64,000 bases of DNA from Acetobacteraceae bacterium. GTDB lineage: Bacteria > Pseudomonadota > Alphaproteobacteria > Acetobacterales > Acetobacteraceae. The position numbers and the translations under genes are program-made. This document shows, in pieces, positions 8,600 to 17,116 of the stretch; the first letter of the stretch is position 1, and each line of letters starts with the position of its first letter. Location: contig PLSD01000048.1 in NCBI GenBank assembly GCA_003164135.1, forward strand, positions 124,001-188,000, read 5' to 3'. The notes beneath the pieces are model-generated. The model did no database searches. It saw nothing but the letters and a program-made list of their open reading frames with translations, and had not been told where the DNA came from.

Positions 8600-10572
8600 G
8601 CCGCCATACCCTCGTCATTGTTGTTCTCGGCCGCCTGGACCACGTCGTCTTCCTCGATCTCGTTCTGCTCTTCCAGAATGGCGGCAAGCGGGCCGCGTTT
8701 GCGAATGAGCATGAAGGCCGGAACGTCGGTGCCGAAACCACGGACGCTGGGGCCATTATTGTCAGTCGCGTAGACGGTGCGCGGCTCGCGGCGGCGGGGT
8801 TCTTCCACGCGGGCGGCGGGTTCCTCGCGGCGTGGCGCGGGGCGGTGCTCCGCGCGGTTCTCGCCACGTTGTTCCGAACGCGGCGGACGCGGGGTGCGCT
8901 CGCGGGTGGGCTCGCGGGCAGGTTCACGCACGGCTTCAGCCGCGGGCTCGCGCGCGGGTTCTTCGTCCCGGGCTTTGGCCGGGCGGGCGGGTGCCTTGGC
9001 TACGGGTTTACCGCGTCCACGGCCGCCACGGCCACGGCGGGCGTCGCCTTCGGCCCATTCCACAGTATCCAGGCCGGGAATTTCAATGCGCGGGATGGGT
9101 GCCGCGATGAGTTTTTCCACGGCTTCCACCACCATGCGGTCTTCCGGCGTGGCGATGGTGAAGGCGCGGCCTTCCTTGCCGGCGCGGCCGGTGCGGCCGA
9201 TGCGGTGGACGTAGTCCTCGCAATGATGCGGCACGTCGAAATTGAACACATGGCTCAGGCCGCCGATGTCGATGCCGCGCGCGGCGACATCGGAGCAGAC
9301 CAGCAGGCGAAGTTCACCGGCCTTGAATTTTTCCAAGGTGGCGAAGCGGACGGATTGCGCGAGGTCACCATGCAAGGCGCCGGCGGAGAAGCCGTGCTTG
9401 AGCAGGGATTTGAGCAAAATGTCGACATCGCGCTTGCGGTTGCAGAAGATCAGCGCGTTCTGCACGTCCTCGGAGCGGATAAGCCGGCGCAGCGCCTCGC
9501 GCTTGTCGTGCTCATTCACCAGCACCAGGCCGGCGGTGATGGTGGTGGCGACCGAGGCCGGTTTGGAGACGGTGATCTCCTTCGGGTTGCTCAGGAACGC
9601 ATCGGCCAGGCGGCGGATTTCCGGCGCCATGGTGGCGGAGAAGAACAAGGTCTGGCGGGTGGCCGGGAGCATGGCGACAATGCGCTCAATGTCCGGGATG
9701 AAGCCCATGTCCAGCATGCGGTCGGCTTCGTCGATCACCAGCACGCGCACGTCGCGCAGCAGCAGACCGCCGCGCTCGAACAGGTCGATGAGGCGGCCCG
9801 GGGTGGCGATGAGCACGTCAACGCCTTTCGCCAGCGCTTCCTTCTGGTCGGACATGCTCTCGCCGCCGATCAACAGCGCATGATTAAGTTTTAGATATTT
9901 TCCGTAGGCGACGAAATTTTCCGCGACCTGCAGGGCAAGTTCGCGCGTCGGCTCCAGGATAAGCGAGCGCGGCATGCGGGCACGGGCGCGCGAACCGGAG
10001 AGAATGTCCAGCAGCGGCAGCGTGAAACCGGCGGTTTTGCCGGTGCCGGTCTGGGCGCAGCCCAGAACGTCGCGGCCCATGAGCACGGTGGGAATGGCCT
10101 GCGCCTGGATCGGCGTGGGGCGGAGGTAACCTTTGTCATGCAGGGCGCGCAAAATGGGTTCGGAGAGGCCGAGCGGGGCAAAACCATCAGCCTCGGCGGC
10201 GGCATCCTCTGCCACACGCTCGTCGGCGTCGGCTTCATCGGACTCCGGGGTTTCCTGCCCAGGGGTTTCCTGCTCCGGGGCTTCCGGGGCCTCCTGAACC
10301 TCCTGCACCACGGCCGGCTCGGCCGGTGCTTCCAGCGGCAGTTCGGGCAGCGGTTCGGTCGCCGGTATCTCGACGATCCCCGTTACGGCGAGATGTTCCT
10401 CGCCGATGTTTGGAATAGTCGCATCGAGCGCCGTGGTCTGCGCTTCGGTCTCAGGAGTGTCTGACAAAAATTGTGCCCGTTCGTGTTGTGGTATCGCGCG
10501 CGACAGCGCGCCTAGCGCAATCCGCGCTATTTTCTTCAGCCCTCCTATCGGCAAAGCGGGGCGGAAAGTCAA
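8596..10572 (-). CDS. DEAD-box ATP-dependent RNA helicase (RhlE-like)
   Basis: A protein of up to 658 residues. A Q-motif ([10 protein letters not shown]) is followed by [38 protein letters not shown] and [10 protein letters not shown], the full DEAD-box set. The core is flanked by an acidic, Pro/Glu-rich N-terminal stretch of about 125 residues and a C-terminal Arg/Glu/Pro-rich tail starting [11 protein letters not shown], a likely RNA-binding tail. No ATG precedes the core. The TTG at 10572 overlaps the cueR stop by 4 bases, but another TTG near 10473 (followed by SDTPETE) is equally possible, so the N-terminus is uncertain. The likely role is RNA remodelling in ribosome assembly or mRNA decay. 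Confidence 0.88.
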   Translation of the reverse strand: MTFRPALPIGGLKKIARIALGALSRAIPQHERAQFLSDTPETEAQTTALDATIPNIGEEHLAVTGIVEIPATEPLPELPLEAPAEPAVVQEVQEAPEAPEQETPGQETPESDEADADERVAEDAAAEADGFAPLGLSEPILRALHDKGYLRPTPIQAQAIPTVLMGRDVLGCAQTGTGKTAGFTLPLLDILSGSRARARMPRSLILEPTRELALQVAENFVAYGKYLKLNHALLIGGESMSDQKEALAKGVDVLIATPGRLIDLFERGGLLLRDVRVLVIDEADRMLDMGFIPDIERIVAMLPATRQTLFFSATMAPEIRRLADAFLSNPKEITVSKPASVATTITAGLVLVNEHDKREALRRLIRSEDVQNALIFCNRKRDVDILLKSLLKHGFSAGALHGDLAQSVRFATLEKFKAGELRLLVCSDVAARGIDIGGLSHVFNFDVPHHCEDYVHRIGRTGRAGKEGRAFTIATPEDRMVVEAVEKLIAAPIPRIEIPGLDTVEWAEGDARRGRGGRGRGKPVAKAPARPAKARDEEPAREPAAEAVREPAREPTRERTPRPPRSEQRGENRAEHRPAPRREEPAARVEEPRRREPRTVYATDNNGPSVRGFGTDVPAFMLIRKRGPLAAILEEQNEIEEDDVVQAAENNNDEGMAA

Positions 10573-10982
10573 GGTTTGCAGCAGGGCGGCCGGTCCAGCG
10601 CCTCCAAAATTGGGCAGTCGGGGCGATCATCGCCGTGGCAACTCTCCGCCAGTTGTTTCAGCGTGCGGCTCATCTCCGCCAGGGCGGCGGCTTTGGCGTC
10701 CAACTCGGCGATCTGGCGCAGCGCGATGGCTTTCACGTCCGCCGAGGTACGGCTGCGGTCGCGCCAGAGCGAAAGCAGGTGGCGGATGTCCTCAATGGAA
10801 AAACCCAGGTCGCGCGAGCGGCGGATGAAGCCGAGGTCATGCAGTTCGGCCTCGCTGTAATGGCGGTAGCGGTTCTCGGTGCGGGTGGGCGCTTTTATCA
10901 GGCCGATGCTCTCGTAATGGCGAATCATTTTGGCCGAGACGCCGGTGGCGGCCGAGGCTTGCTTGATTGTCACCAGGTTCAT
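10569..10982 (-). CDS. cueR: CueR-type MerR-family copper-responsive regulator
   Basis: A 137-residue MerR-family activator. The N-terminal winged helix reads TIKQASAATGVSAKMIRHYESIGL. The C-terminal metal loop is CHGDDRPDCPI, matching the two-cysteine Cu(I) site of CueR (Cys-x7-Cys). SADVK precedes it, as in CueR. It overlaps copA by 4 bases (ATGA) and so is coupled to its own main target. Two MerR-type promoters with long spacers lie upstream of copA. CueR distorts such promoters to activate transcription when Cu(I), Ag(I) or Au(I) is bound. Confidence 0.9.
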   Translation of the reverse strand: MNLVTIKQASAATGVSAKMIRHYESIGLIKAPTRTENRYRHYSEAELHDLGFIRRSRDLGFSIEDIRHLLSLWRDRSRTSADVKAIALRQIAELDAKAAALAEMSRTLKQLAESCHGDDRPDCPILEALDRPPCCKP

Positions 10983-13066
10983 GCGGGTCTCCAGTTGCGC
11001 AGGCGCAGCGCGTTGGCGAGGACACAGACGGAGGAGGCCGCCATGGCGGCGCCCGCAATGGTGGGGCTGAGCAGGCCGAAGGCGGCGGCGGGAATGCCAA
11101 TAAGGTTGTAGATCATCGCCCAGAACAGGCCCTGCCAGAGCACGTTCCAGGTCTTACGCGACAGGGCGAGGGCGTCAGGGACCAGGGCAAGATCCGGCCG
11201 CAGCAGGGAAATATCGGCGGCCTCGATAGCGACATCGGCCCCCTGCCCCATCGCCATGCCGAGGTCCGCGGCGGCCAGGGCCGGGGCGTCGTTCACGCCA
11301 TCCCCCACCATGGCGGTGGTTTTGCCCGCCGCGTGCAAAGCGTGGATGGCGGCGATTTTCTGCTCCGGCGTGGCGTGGGCGATGACCTGCTCGATGCCGA
11401 GTTCCGCACCCACGGCCTGCGCGGCGGCTTCGCGGTCGCCCGACAGCAGTTGCACGCCAATGCCCATGCTTTTCAGGCGGTCGATCGCGGCGCGGGCACC
11501 GGGGCGGATGGTGTCGGTGAAGGCGAACGCGGCGAGGCAGGTGCCGTCCGCCCGCGCCAGATAGGAGAGTGTGGCTGTGCTGGTGAGCGGGGGCGCGGTG
11601 CCGCCGGCATCCGCAATAAGCGCGGCAGACCCGAGAATATAGCGTTGCCCGGCAACCTGGCCTTCCACGCCGCGGCCGGGGAGAATGCGCACGGACTCCG
11701 CTTGCGGCGGGTTTGGCCGGCGCAGAGCCGAGGCAAGCGGGTGGGTGTCCGACGCCGCCAGCGCCGAGGCAATGTCCAGCGCCCGTTCACGCGTGATGCC
11801 TTGCAGGAAGGGAATGCCGGTAAGCTGGGGCTTGCCGCTGGTGAGCGTGCCGGTTTTGTCGAACACCACCATGTTTACATGCGCGGCGGCCTCGATGGCG
11901 TCGGCATTGCGGAGCAGGATACCCCGCTGCGCCGCGACACCCGTGCCAGCGAGAATGGCGGCGGGGGTGGCGAGGCCCAGGGCGCAAGGGCAGGCAATGA
12001 CCAGCACGGACACGGCGTTGATGAGGGCGGCGGCCAAGGGCGCGCCGTGTGCGAGCCAGCCCACGAAGGTGACGGCGGCGATGGCGATGATGATGGGGAC
12101 AAAAACCGCCGCCACACGGTCCGCCAGGCGTTGCACCCGCGCCTTGGAGGCCTGAGCGGCGTCGATCAGGCGGGCGATGCGGTCGAGGAAGGATTCACCG
12201 GCGGCGGCGGTGACGCGCAGGCGCAGCACGCCGTCCAGGTTCAGCGCACCAGCCAGCAGGGCTTCACCGGGGGCACGGGCGACGGGCAGGGATTCGCCGG
12301 TGAGCGGGCTTTCATCCAGGCTGGAGGTGCCGCTGGTGATGATGCCGTCAGCCGGGACGCGCTCACCGGGGCGCAGTTCCACTTCGTCGCCGGGGATGAG
12401 CGATTGCGCGGGAACATCGCCCCGCCCCGGCACATGCGCCAGCGCGGGGCGCAGGTTGTTAAGGCCGGTGATGGCGCCGGCGGCCTCGCGTTTGACGCGG
12501 GATTCCAGGTATTTGCCGAGGCGGATGAAAGTGATGATGGCCGCCGAGGACTCGAAATACAGCGGCCCGGCGGTGGTATAATCCCACACCGAAAGACCGT
12601 AGGCGGCGGAGGTGCCCAGGGCCACCAGCACGTCCATATTGCCGGTGCCGGCGCGCAGGGCTTTGTAGCCGGCCACGTAAAAGCGCGCGCCGAGCCAGAA
12701 TTGGATGAGCGTGGCCAGCGCGAGTTCCACCCAGCCCCGCAGGGGCCAGAGCATGGAGGCGAACAGCGGGGCGGAGAGCAGCACCGCGGCGATAAGTTCA
12801 ATCTTCTCCCGGCGGTGGGATTGCGGGCGGCCCTGGGCGCGCAGTGTAGCCGTATACCCGGCGCGGGTAACCGCCGCGATCAGCTCCTCCAACCTCGTGC
12901 CGGGGGCGGCGCGCAGATGCGCGGTCTCGGTGGCGAGGTTGACGGCTACCTCCTGCACGCCCGGAACTTTGGCGAGGGATTTTTCCACCCGGGAAACGCA
13001 ACTGGCGCAGGTCATGCCGCCGATGGCGAGGTCGATTGTCTGCGCGGCCAGTAATAGTTGATCCAT
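10979..13066 (-). CDS. copA: Cu(I)-translocating P1B-type ATPase CopA
   Basis: A heavy-metal P-type ATPase of 695 residues from the ATG at 13066. It has one N-terminal metal-binding domain (GGMTCASCVSRVEKS), the CPC translocation motif in VIACPCALGLATP, the phosphorylation site DKTGTLT and GDGVNDAPAL. It exports Cu(I) across the inner membrane using ATP. An in-frame ATG pair at 13090 would start inside the predicted regulator dyad, so 13066 is preferred. No ribosome-binding site precedes it, and the predicted transcription start falls almost on the ATG, so a leaderless message is possible. It is followed by cueR with a 4-base overlap. Confidence 0.93.
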   Translation of the reverse strand: MDQLLLAAQTIDLAIGGMTCASCVSRVEKSLAKVPGVQEVAVNLATETAHLRAAPGTRLEELIAAVTRAGYTATLRAQGRPQSHRREKIELIAAVLLSAPLFASMLWPLRGWVELALATLIQFWLGARFYVAGYKALRAGTGNMDVLVALGTSAAYGLSVWDYTTAGPLYFESSAAIITFIRLGKYLESRVKREAAGAITGLNNLRPALAHVPGRGDVPAQSLIPGDEVELRPGERVPADGIITSGTSSLDESPLTGESLPVARAPGEALLAGALNLDGVLRLRVTAAAGESFLDRIARLIDAAQASKARVQRLADRVAAVFVPIIIAIAAVTFVGWLAHGAPLAAALINAVSVLVIACPCALGLATPAAILAGTGVAAQRGILLRNADAIEAAAHVNMVVFDKTGTLTSGKPQLTGIPFLQGITRERALDIASALAASDTHPLASALRRPNPPQAESVRILPGRGVEGQVAGQRYILGSAALIADAGGTAPPLTSTATLSYLARADGTCLAAFAFTDTIRPGARAAIDRLKSMGIGVQLLSGDREAAAQAVGAELGIEQVIAHATPEQKIAAIHALHAAGKTTAMVGDGVNDAPALAAADLGMAMGQGADVAIEAADISLLRPDLALVPDALALSRKTWNVLWQGLFWAMIYNLIGIPAAAFGLLSPTIAGAAMAASSVCVLANALRLRNWRPA

Positions 13067-13070
13067 GGCG

Positions 13071-13135
13071 GACAATATGGTTCCCATCATGGGAGGGTCA
13101 AGACTTGACCTTGCCGCCGGGGTACCCCTTATTAA
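13071..13135. promoter_or_regulatory. Back-to-back CueR-type promoters for copA (leftward) and the copZ-like gene (rightward)
   Basis: Two TTGACC -35 elements point away from each other: minus strand at 13096-13101 and plus strand at 13105-13110. Together they form the near-palindrome GGTCAAGACTTGACC. Rightward, a 19-base spacer leads to TATTAA at 13130-13135. Leftward, an 18-19 base spacer leads to TATTGT (13072-13077). The leftward spacer holds the dyad TCCCATGATGGGA, and the rightward one holds GGGGTACCCC. Overlong spacers with an internal dyad are characteristic of MerR-family promoters, and cueR is the adjacent regulator. The regulatory link is inferred. Confidence 0.7.
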
Positions 13136-13155
13136 GACCGTCCAAGGAGATCGTC

Positions 13156-13368
13156 ATGACAAGTGACACCACGCTGCAAGTCCTCGTGCCTGATATGGAT
13201 TGTTCCTCCTGCGTGCGGGCGATTACCTCCGCGGTGCAGAGCGTTGACCCCCACGCCACCGTCGCGGCCGACCTGGAAAGCAAGCAGGTGACCATCGGCG
13301 GCGACGGCGCGGCGGGGCTGTTCATCGCCGCGATCCGGGGGGCCGGGTTCAGCGTAAAGGCGGAGTAA
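13156..13368 (+). CDS. CopZ-like heavy-metal-associated (HMA) domain protein
   Basis: A 70-residue single HMA domain. The start is the ATG at 13156 after the ribosome-binding site AAGGAGA; an upstream in-frame opening crosses the promoter and is discarded. The metal motif is DMDCSSCVRAI (CxxC). Such proteins carry Cu(I) in the cytoplasm and hand it to CopA. It is transcribed divergently from copA from a promoter of the same type, which fits joint copper induction. The family also contains mercury and other metal chaperones, but the context favours copper. Confidence 0.88.
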   Translation: MTSDTTLQVLVPDMDCSSCVRAITSAVQSVDPHATVAADLESKQVTIGGDGAAGLFIAAIRGAGFSVKAE

Positions 13369-13370
13369 TT

Positions 13371-13397
13371 AGGGCTGCACCTTGCCAGCGCAGCCCT
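13371..13397. terminator. Hairpin between the copZ-like gene and the acyl-CoA ligase gene
   Basis: AGGGCTGC (13371-13378) pairs perfectly with GCAGCCCT (13390-13397) around an 11-base loop, in the convergent gap between two genes. There is no U-run on either side, so it is at best a weak or factor-dependent bidirectional terminator. Confidence 0.4.
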
Positions 13398-13402
13398 GAC
13401 GT

Positions 13403-15025
13403 TCAGGTAGCGAACGCCTTCGCCTGATCCTTCAGAACGAATTTCTTGATCTTGCCGCTGGGCGTACAGGGCAGCGCGGCCAGCACTTCCAGCCGCTCCG
13501 GCCAGTATTGCTTGGCGACTTTCGCCTCGTTCAAATAGGCCTGCACACCCGCGAGATCGAGCTGCGCGCCAGGGCGAAGTGCCACGAAGGCGCAGCCGCG
13601 CTCACCCAAACGCGCGTCCGGGATGCCGACGATGGCGACCGAGGCGACAGCGGGGTGGCGATAGAGCAAGCTTTCAATTTCGGCGACCGGCACGTTTTCA
13701 CCGCCACGGATCAGCACGTCCTTGGTGCGGCCGTTGATGCGGATGTAGCCCTCGGTATCCAGGTAGGCGAGGTCCCCGGTGGCGAACCAGCCGTCGGGGG
13801 TGAAGATGCCTTCAAGCGGCTGCTTGTAATAGCCAAGCAACATTTGCGCGCCGCGCACCAGCAGGTCCCCGGTTTCACCCAGCGGCAGCGGTTTGCCGTC
13901 CGCGCCGGTAACGCAGACTTCCATGCCGTCAAGGGCACGGCCATCGGTGGTGGAGGATTTTTCGGCGGCGCGGGAGGGTTCGGTCATGGTGGCGCCCAGG
14001 GCTTCGGTCATGCCCCAGAGCGAGCAGACTTGCAGGTCCAACTCACGCGCGGCGCGTTCCACCAGCACCGGCGGAATGGGCGCGCCGCCGCAGATGAAGC
14101 GGTGCAGATGCGTGGGCCGCGGCGCACCGGTGGCGACGGTTTCGCAGAGGTCGGAGAGAAACGGCGTGGAGGCCACGATGTAGCTGGCGCCTTCCGCCGC
14201 CATGACGGCAACGCCGTTGCGGGCTTCCCAAACGTCCAGCAGCACCAAGGTGGCGCCGAGTTGCATGGAAAGTGCCAACGAAGCGGCATAGCCGGTCATG
14301 TGGCCGAGCGGTGAGCAGCCGAACACCACGTCTTTGTCCGTTAGGCCGGCGCGGGCGGACATGGCGTAGGTGCAGGCGAGAATGCCGTTGACGCTGTGCA
14401 TCACGCCTTTCGGCGCGCCGGTGGTGCCGGAGGTGAACATCAGCACGGCCATCGCGTCCGGCTGCAAGGCGCGGTGGGTGGCGTGTACCGGTGTGCCACT
14501 TTGCAGGAGGTTGGCGAAACTGTTTTCACCGTCGCCGTGCACCACGATGACGTGCTGGAGCGAGGGCAGACGCGCCTGCAGGGAAGCCGCCATTGCCGCG
14601 TGGTCGAAGCCACGGAAAATTTTCGGCACGATCAGCATTTTGGCTTCGGCAAAGCCGAGCATGTAGCTCAGTTCGTGCTCGCGGAAGATCGGCATCAGCG
14701 GGTTCACCACCGCGCCGATGCGCTCGCACGCCAGCACGGTGACGGCAAATTCCCACCAGTTCGGCAGTTGCAGGCCGACGATATCCCCTGCCCCTATGCC
14801 GCGCGCGCGCATGGCGCCGGCGAGCTTGGCAACACGCTCCTCAAATTCGGCGTAGGTGATGCGCTCGGGCTGCGCCTGCCCGGCGCGGTAGGCTACCACG
14901 GCTGGTTTTTCCGGCGTTTGCGCGACCGAGCGGGCGAGATGCTCGTTCAACAGCTCGTCGTGCCAAACCCCCTGCGCGCGCATGGCGGCGGCGTGCGCTT
15001 GCGGGTCGAAAACGCCCGTGCTCAT
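13403..15025 (-). CDS. Acyl-CoA synthetase (AMP-forming; cyclohexanecarboxylate/medium-chain type)
   Basis: A 540-residue member of the ANL superfamily. The ATP-binding motif is LMFTSGTTGAPKGVMHS, with LWGMTEALGATMT and DGWFATGDLAYLD further on. The C-terminal lysine region is PCTPSGKIKKFVLKD. It activates a carboxylic acid to its CoA thioester through an acyl-adenylate. The closest feel is cyclohexanecarboxylate- or medium-chain acyl-CoA ligases. Its start overlaps the GMC dehydrogenase stop by 4 bases (ATGA), so it probably activates the acid produced by the P450/dehydrogenase route upstream. The chain length is unknown. Confidence 0.87.
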   Translation of the reverse strand: MSTGVFDPQAHAAAMRAQGVWHDELLNEHLARSVAQTPEKPAVVAYRAGQAQPERITYAEFEERVAKLAGAMRARGIGAGDIVGLQLPNWWEFAVTVLACERIGAVVNPLMPIFREHELSYMLGFAEAKMLIVPKIFRGFDHAAMAASLQARLPSLQHVIVVHGDGENSFANLLQSGTPVHATHRALQPDAMAVLMFTSGTTGAPKGVMHSVNGILACTYAMSARAGLTDKDVVFGCSPLGHMTGYAASLALSMQLGATLVLLDVWEARNGVAVMAAEGASYIVASTPFLSDLCETVATGAPRPTHLHRFICGGAPIPPVLVERAARELDLQVCSLWGMTEALGATMTEPSRAAEKSSTTDGRALDGMEVCVTGADGKPLPLGETGDLLVRGAQMLLGYYKQPLEGIFTPDGWFATGDLAYLDTEGYIRINGRTKDVLIRGGENVPVAEIESLLYRHPAVASVAIVGIPDARLGERGCAFVALRPGAQLDLAGVQAYLNEAKVAKQYWPERLEVLAALPCTPSGKIKKFVLKDQAKAFAT

Positions 15026-16617
15026 GCGTGCTTGCCCAGAATCATGTCGGCGGCTTTCTCGCCGATCATCATGGTCGGGAAGTTCGTGTTACCGCTGATG
15101 ATGTTGGGCATGATCGAGGCATCGACCACGCGCAGGCCGTCAACACCGCGCACGCGGAGCGAGGAGTCCACCACCGCCATGTCGTCGGGGCCCATCTTGC
15201 AGGTGCCGACCGGGTGATAGAGCGTGGCGGCATTGTCGCGGATGTAGGCGTCGAGGTCAGCGTCGGAGGTCGCGTTGGCACCCGGTCCGTATTCGGTGCC
15301 GCGGAAGCCGTCGAACGATTTTTGCGCCACGATCTGGCGGGCGATTTTGAGACCTTCGCGCAGCACGCGGATGTCGTTCGGGTCCGTGAAGAATTTCGGG
15401 TCGATTTCCGGATGCACCGTGGGATCGGCGGAGCGGATTTTCACCGTGCCGGTACTGCCGGGGCGGCAGCCGTTGAGCGCGGTCATGAAACCTTCCTCGG
15501 GAATAATGTCACGGCCGTGGTCGTTATACATCAGCAGCACGCAGTACATCTGGATATCGGGGTACTCCAGCCCGGGGCGCGAATTGAGATGCGCCCAGGC
15601 TTCCAGCCCGCTGGTGGAGGTGGGGCCGGTGTGGAACATGAGGTACTGCGCCACGGCTTTTACCGTCGCCAGCGGTTTCAGCGCGCTGAGCATGGAGTAC
15701 GGCTTGGTGATGCGCTGCTTGTGCGAAATGGAGATATGGTCGCGCAGGTTGCGGCCCACGCCGGGCAGTTCGTGCTGCACGGAAATGCCGTGCGGGGTGA
15801 GGTCCTCCGCAGCGCCGATGCCAGAGAGTTGCAGCACCTGCGGCGAGTTGATGACACCGCCGGAGAGGATAACTTCACGGTCGGCGGCGATGAACTTGGT
15901 GCGCCCGCCCTGGATGTATTCAACACCAATGGCGCGGCCGCCCTTCATCACCACGCGCTTGACCAGCGCGCCGGTGATGATCTGTAAATTCGGGCGCGAA
16001 AGTGCGGGCTTCAAATAACCATCGGCGGCGCTGCGGCGCACGCCGTTGACGAAATTCGCCTGCATCTGCGCCATGCCATAGGGGTTTGGCGCGTTCACAT
16101 CCTTGTTGAACGGAAAACCGGCCTGCAAACCGCCTTCGATCCAGGCACGCGCAATCGGGCTCATCTGTTCGGGCGGCGGGTTCAACGTCACGCCGATCGG
16201 GCCGCCGGTGCCGCGGTATGCCGGGTCGCCGCCTGGAAAATCCTCAAGTTTTTTGAAGTACGGCAGGCAGTCGGCGTAGGACCAGCCCTGGTTGCCGAGT
16301 TGCGCCCAATGATCGTAATCGCCGGCGTTGCCGCGCGAGACGACCAGGCCGTTGATGGAGCTGGAGCCGCCCAGAACCTTGCCGCGCGGGAAATACACGG
16401 AGCGATTATTCAGGCCGGGCTGCGGCACAGATTCGTAATTCCAGTTGCCCTTGCCCGAGCGCATGAGCCCCAGCAGGCCGGCCGGCATGTGGTAGAGAAA
16501 GTTCCTGTCCTTTCCACCAGCTTCGAGCAAGGTCACCTTCACCGAAGGGTCGGCGCTCAAGCGGTTGGCCAGCACGCAGCCGGCGGAACCGGCACCCACA
16601 ATTACGAAATCCACCAT
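15022..16617 (-). CDS. GMC-family FAD alcohol dehydrogenase (choline dehydrogenase/AlkJ-like)
   Basis: A 531-residue flavoprotein. The FAD-binding GAGSAGCVLANRLS is at residues 8-21, the GMC signature GKVLGGSSSINGLV follows near residue 80, and the C-terminal HPVGTCKMG contains the catalytic histidine. AlkJ-type members oxidise aliphatic alcohols to aldehydes at the membrane with quinone as acceptor; choline dehydrogenases are relatives. Its place between a CYP153-like hydroxylase and an acyl-CoA ligase favours an alkanol substrate. It is 129 bases downstream of the ferredoxin gene, a gap that contains two hairpins. Confidence 0.88.
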   Translation of the reverse strand: MVDFVIVGAGSAGCVLANRLSADPSVKVTLLEAGGKDRNFLYHMPAGLLGLMRSGKGNWNYESVPQPGLNNRSVYFPRGKVLGGSSSINGLVVSRGNAGDYDHWAQLGNQGWSYADCLPYFKKLEDFPGGDPAYRGTGGPIGVTLNPPPEQMSPIARAWIEGGLQAGFPFNKDVNAPNPYGMAQMQANFVNGVRRSAADGYLKPALSRPNLQIITGALVKRVVMKGGRAIGVEYIQGGRTKFIAADREVILSGGVINSPQVLQLSGIGAAEDLTPHGISVQHELPGVGRNLRDHISISHKQRITKPYSMLSALKPLATVKAVAQYLMFHTGPTSTSGLEAWAHLNSRPGLEYPDIQMYCVLLMYNDHGRDIIPEEGFMTALNGCRPGSTGTVKIRSADPTVHPEIDPKFFTDPNDIRVLREGLKIARQIVAQKSFDGFRGTEYGPGANATSDADLDAYIRDNAATLYHPVGTCKMGPDDMAVVDSSLRVRGVDGLRVVDASIMPNIISGNTNFPTMMIGEKAADMILGKHA

Positions 16618-16649
16618 GAAACACCTGAAAAGCTAAATGGGACCGCGCA

Positions 16650-16667
16650 CATGGGACTTTTCCCATG
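16650..16667 (-). promoter_or_regulatory. Perfect inverted repeat ahead of the GMC dehydrogenase
   Basis: CATGGGA and TCCCATG flank a 4-base loop (CTTT), about 33 bases before the GMC start. A further ATGGGAC lies just downstream at about 16637-16643, giving a repeated element. It could be an operator or an RNA hairpin near the ribosome-binding region. No binding protein can be named. Confidence 0.4.
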
Positions 16668-16702
16668 CCGCCTATCCCTTTGAAATCGACATCTTCACGA
16701 AA

Positions 16703-16735
16703 TACCGGCCACGGAAGGAAATCCCGTGGCCGGTA
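16703..16735 (-). terminator. Strong hairpin after the ferredoxin gene (terminator or attenuator)
   Basis: A 12-bp perfect stem, TACCGGCCACGG (16703-16714) with CCGTGGCCGGTA (16724-16735), has a 9-base loop and starts 12 bases after the ferredoxin stop. On the minus strand it is followed by only TTTCG, so termination may be partial, separating P450-ferredoxin from the GMC-ligase genes. Confidence 0.6.
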
Positions 16736-16746
16736 CAACGCCGGTT

Positions 16747-17070
16747 TTAGTGCTGGCCTTTCGGCAGTCTTACCACCAGCCCGTCAAGGGCGTCAGACAT
16801 CGAAATCTGGCAGCAAAGGCGGCTGTTGTCCTCGTAGTTGTCGAGCAGGTGCAGCATTTCCTTCTCGGCATCCGTTCCCGGCGTGCCGGCCTTGGCGGCC
16901 CAGGCGGGGTCGACATAAACATGGCAGGTGCCGCACGCCAGGGCGCCGCCGCAGTCGCCGTCGATGCCCGGCACGTTGTTGCTGGTGGCGGCTTCCATGA
17001 CGGAGGTGCCGGCAGCGGCATCGACGTCATATTCCTTCCCGTCATGCGCGATGTACTTGATATGAGGCAT
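16747..17070 (-). CDS. 2Fe-2S ferredoxin (adrenodoxin/putidaredoxin type)
   Basis: A 107-residue ferredoxin. The cluster ligands are Cys40, Cys46 and Cys49 ([10 protein letters not shown]) and Cys86 (LCCQI), the C-x5-C-x2-C-x36-C spacing of P450-partner ferredoxins. It lies 46 bases downstream of the P450 gene, so it is very likely the electron donor to that P450. Such ferredoxins take electrons from an NAD(P)H-dependent reductase. No reductase gene is in the cluster, so an unlinked one must serve. Confidence 0.92.
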   Translation of the reverse strand: MPHIKYIAHDGKEYDVDAAAGTSVMEAATSNNVPGIDGDCGGALACGTCHVYVDPAWAAKAGTPGTDAEKEMLHLLDNYEDNSRLCCQISMSDALDGLVVRLPKGQH

Positions 17071-17116
17071 GGAAAATTTCCTGAATAATTGAGACTTGTT
17101 GATTGAGGCTTGAGTT

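Noticed and set aside
8760-9060. Repetitive GC-rich stretch as a tandem repeat or CRISPR-like array
   Set aside because: It encodes the low-complexity Arg/Glu/Pro tail of the DEAD-box helicase; the units are irregular and in frame.
10967-13054. A 695-codon open frame antisense to copA
   Set aside because: It mirrors the copA frame in GC-rich DNA; the protein is Gly/Ala/Arg/His-rich with no domain, while CopA motifs are complete on the other strand.
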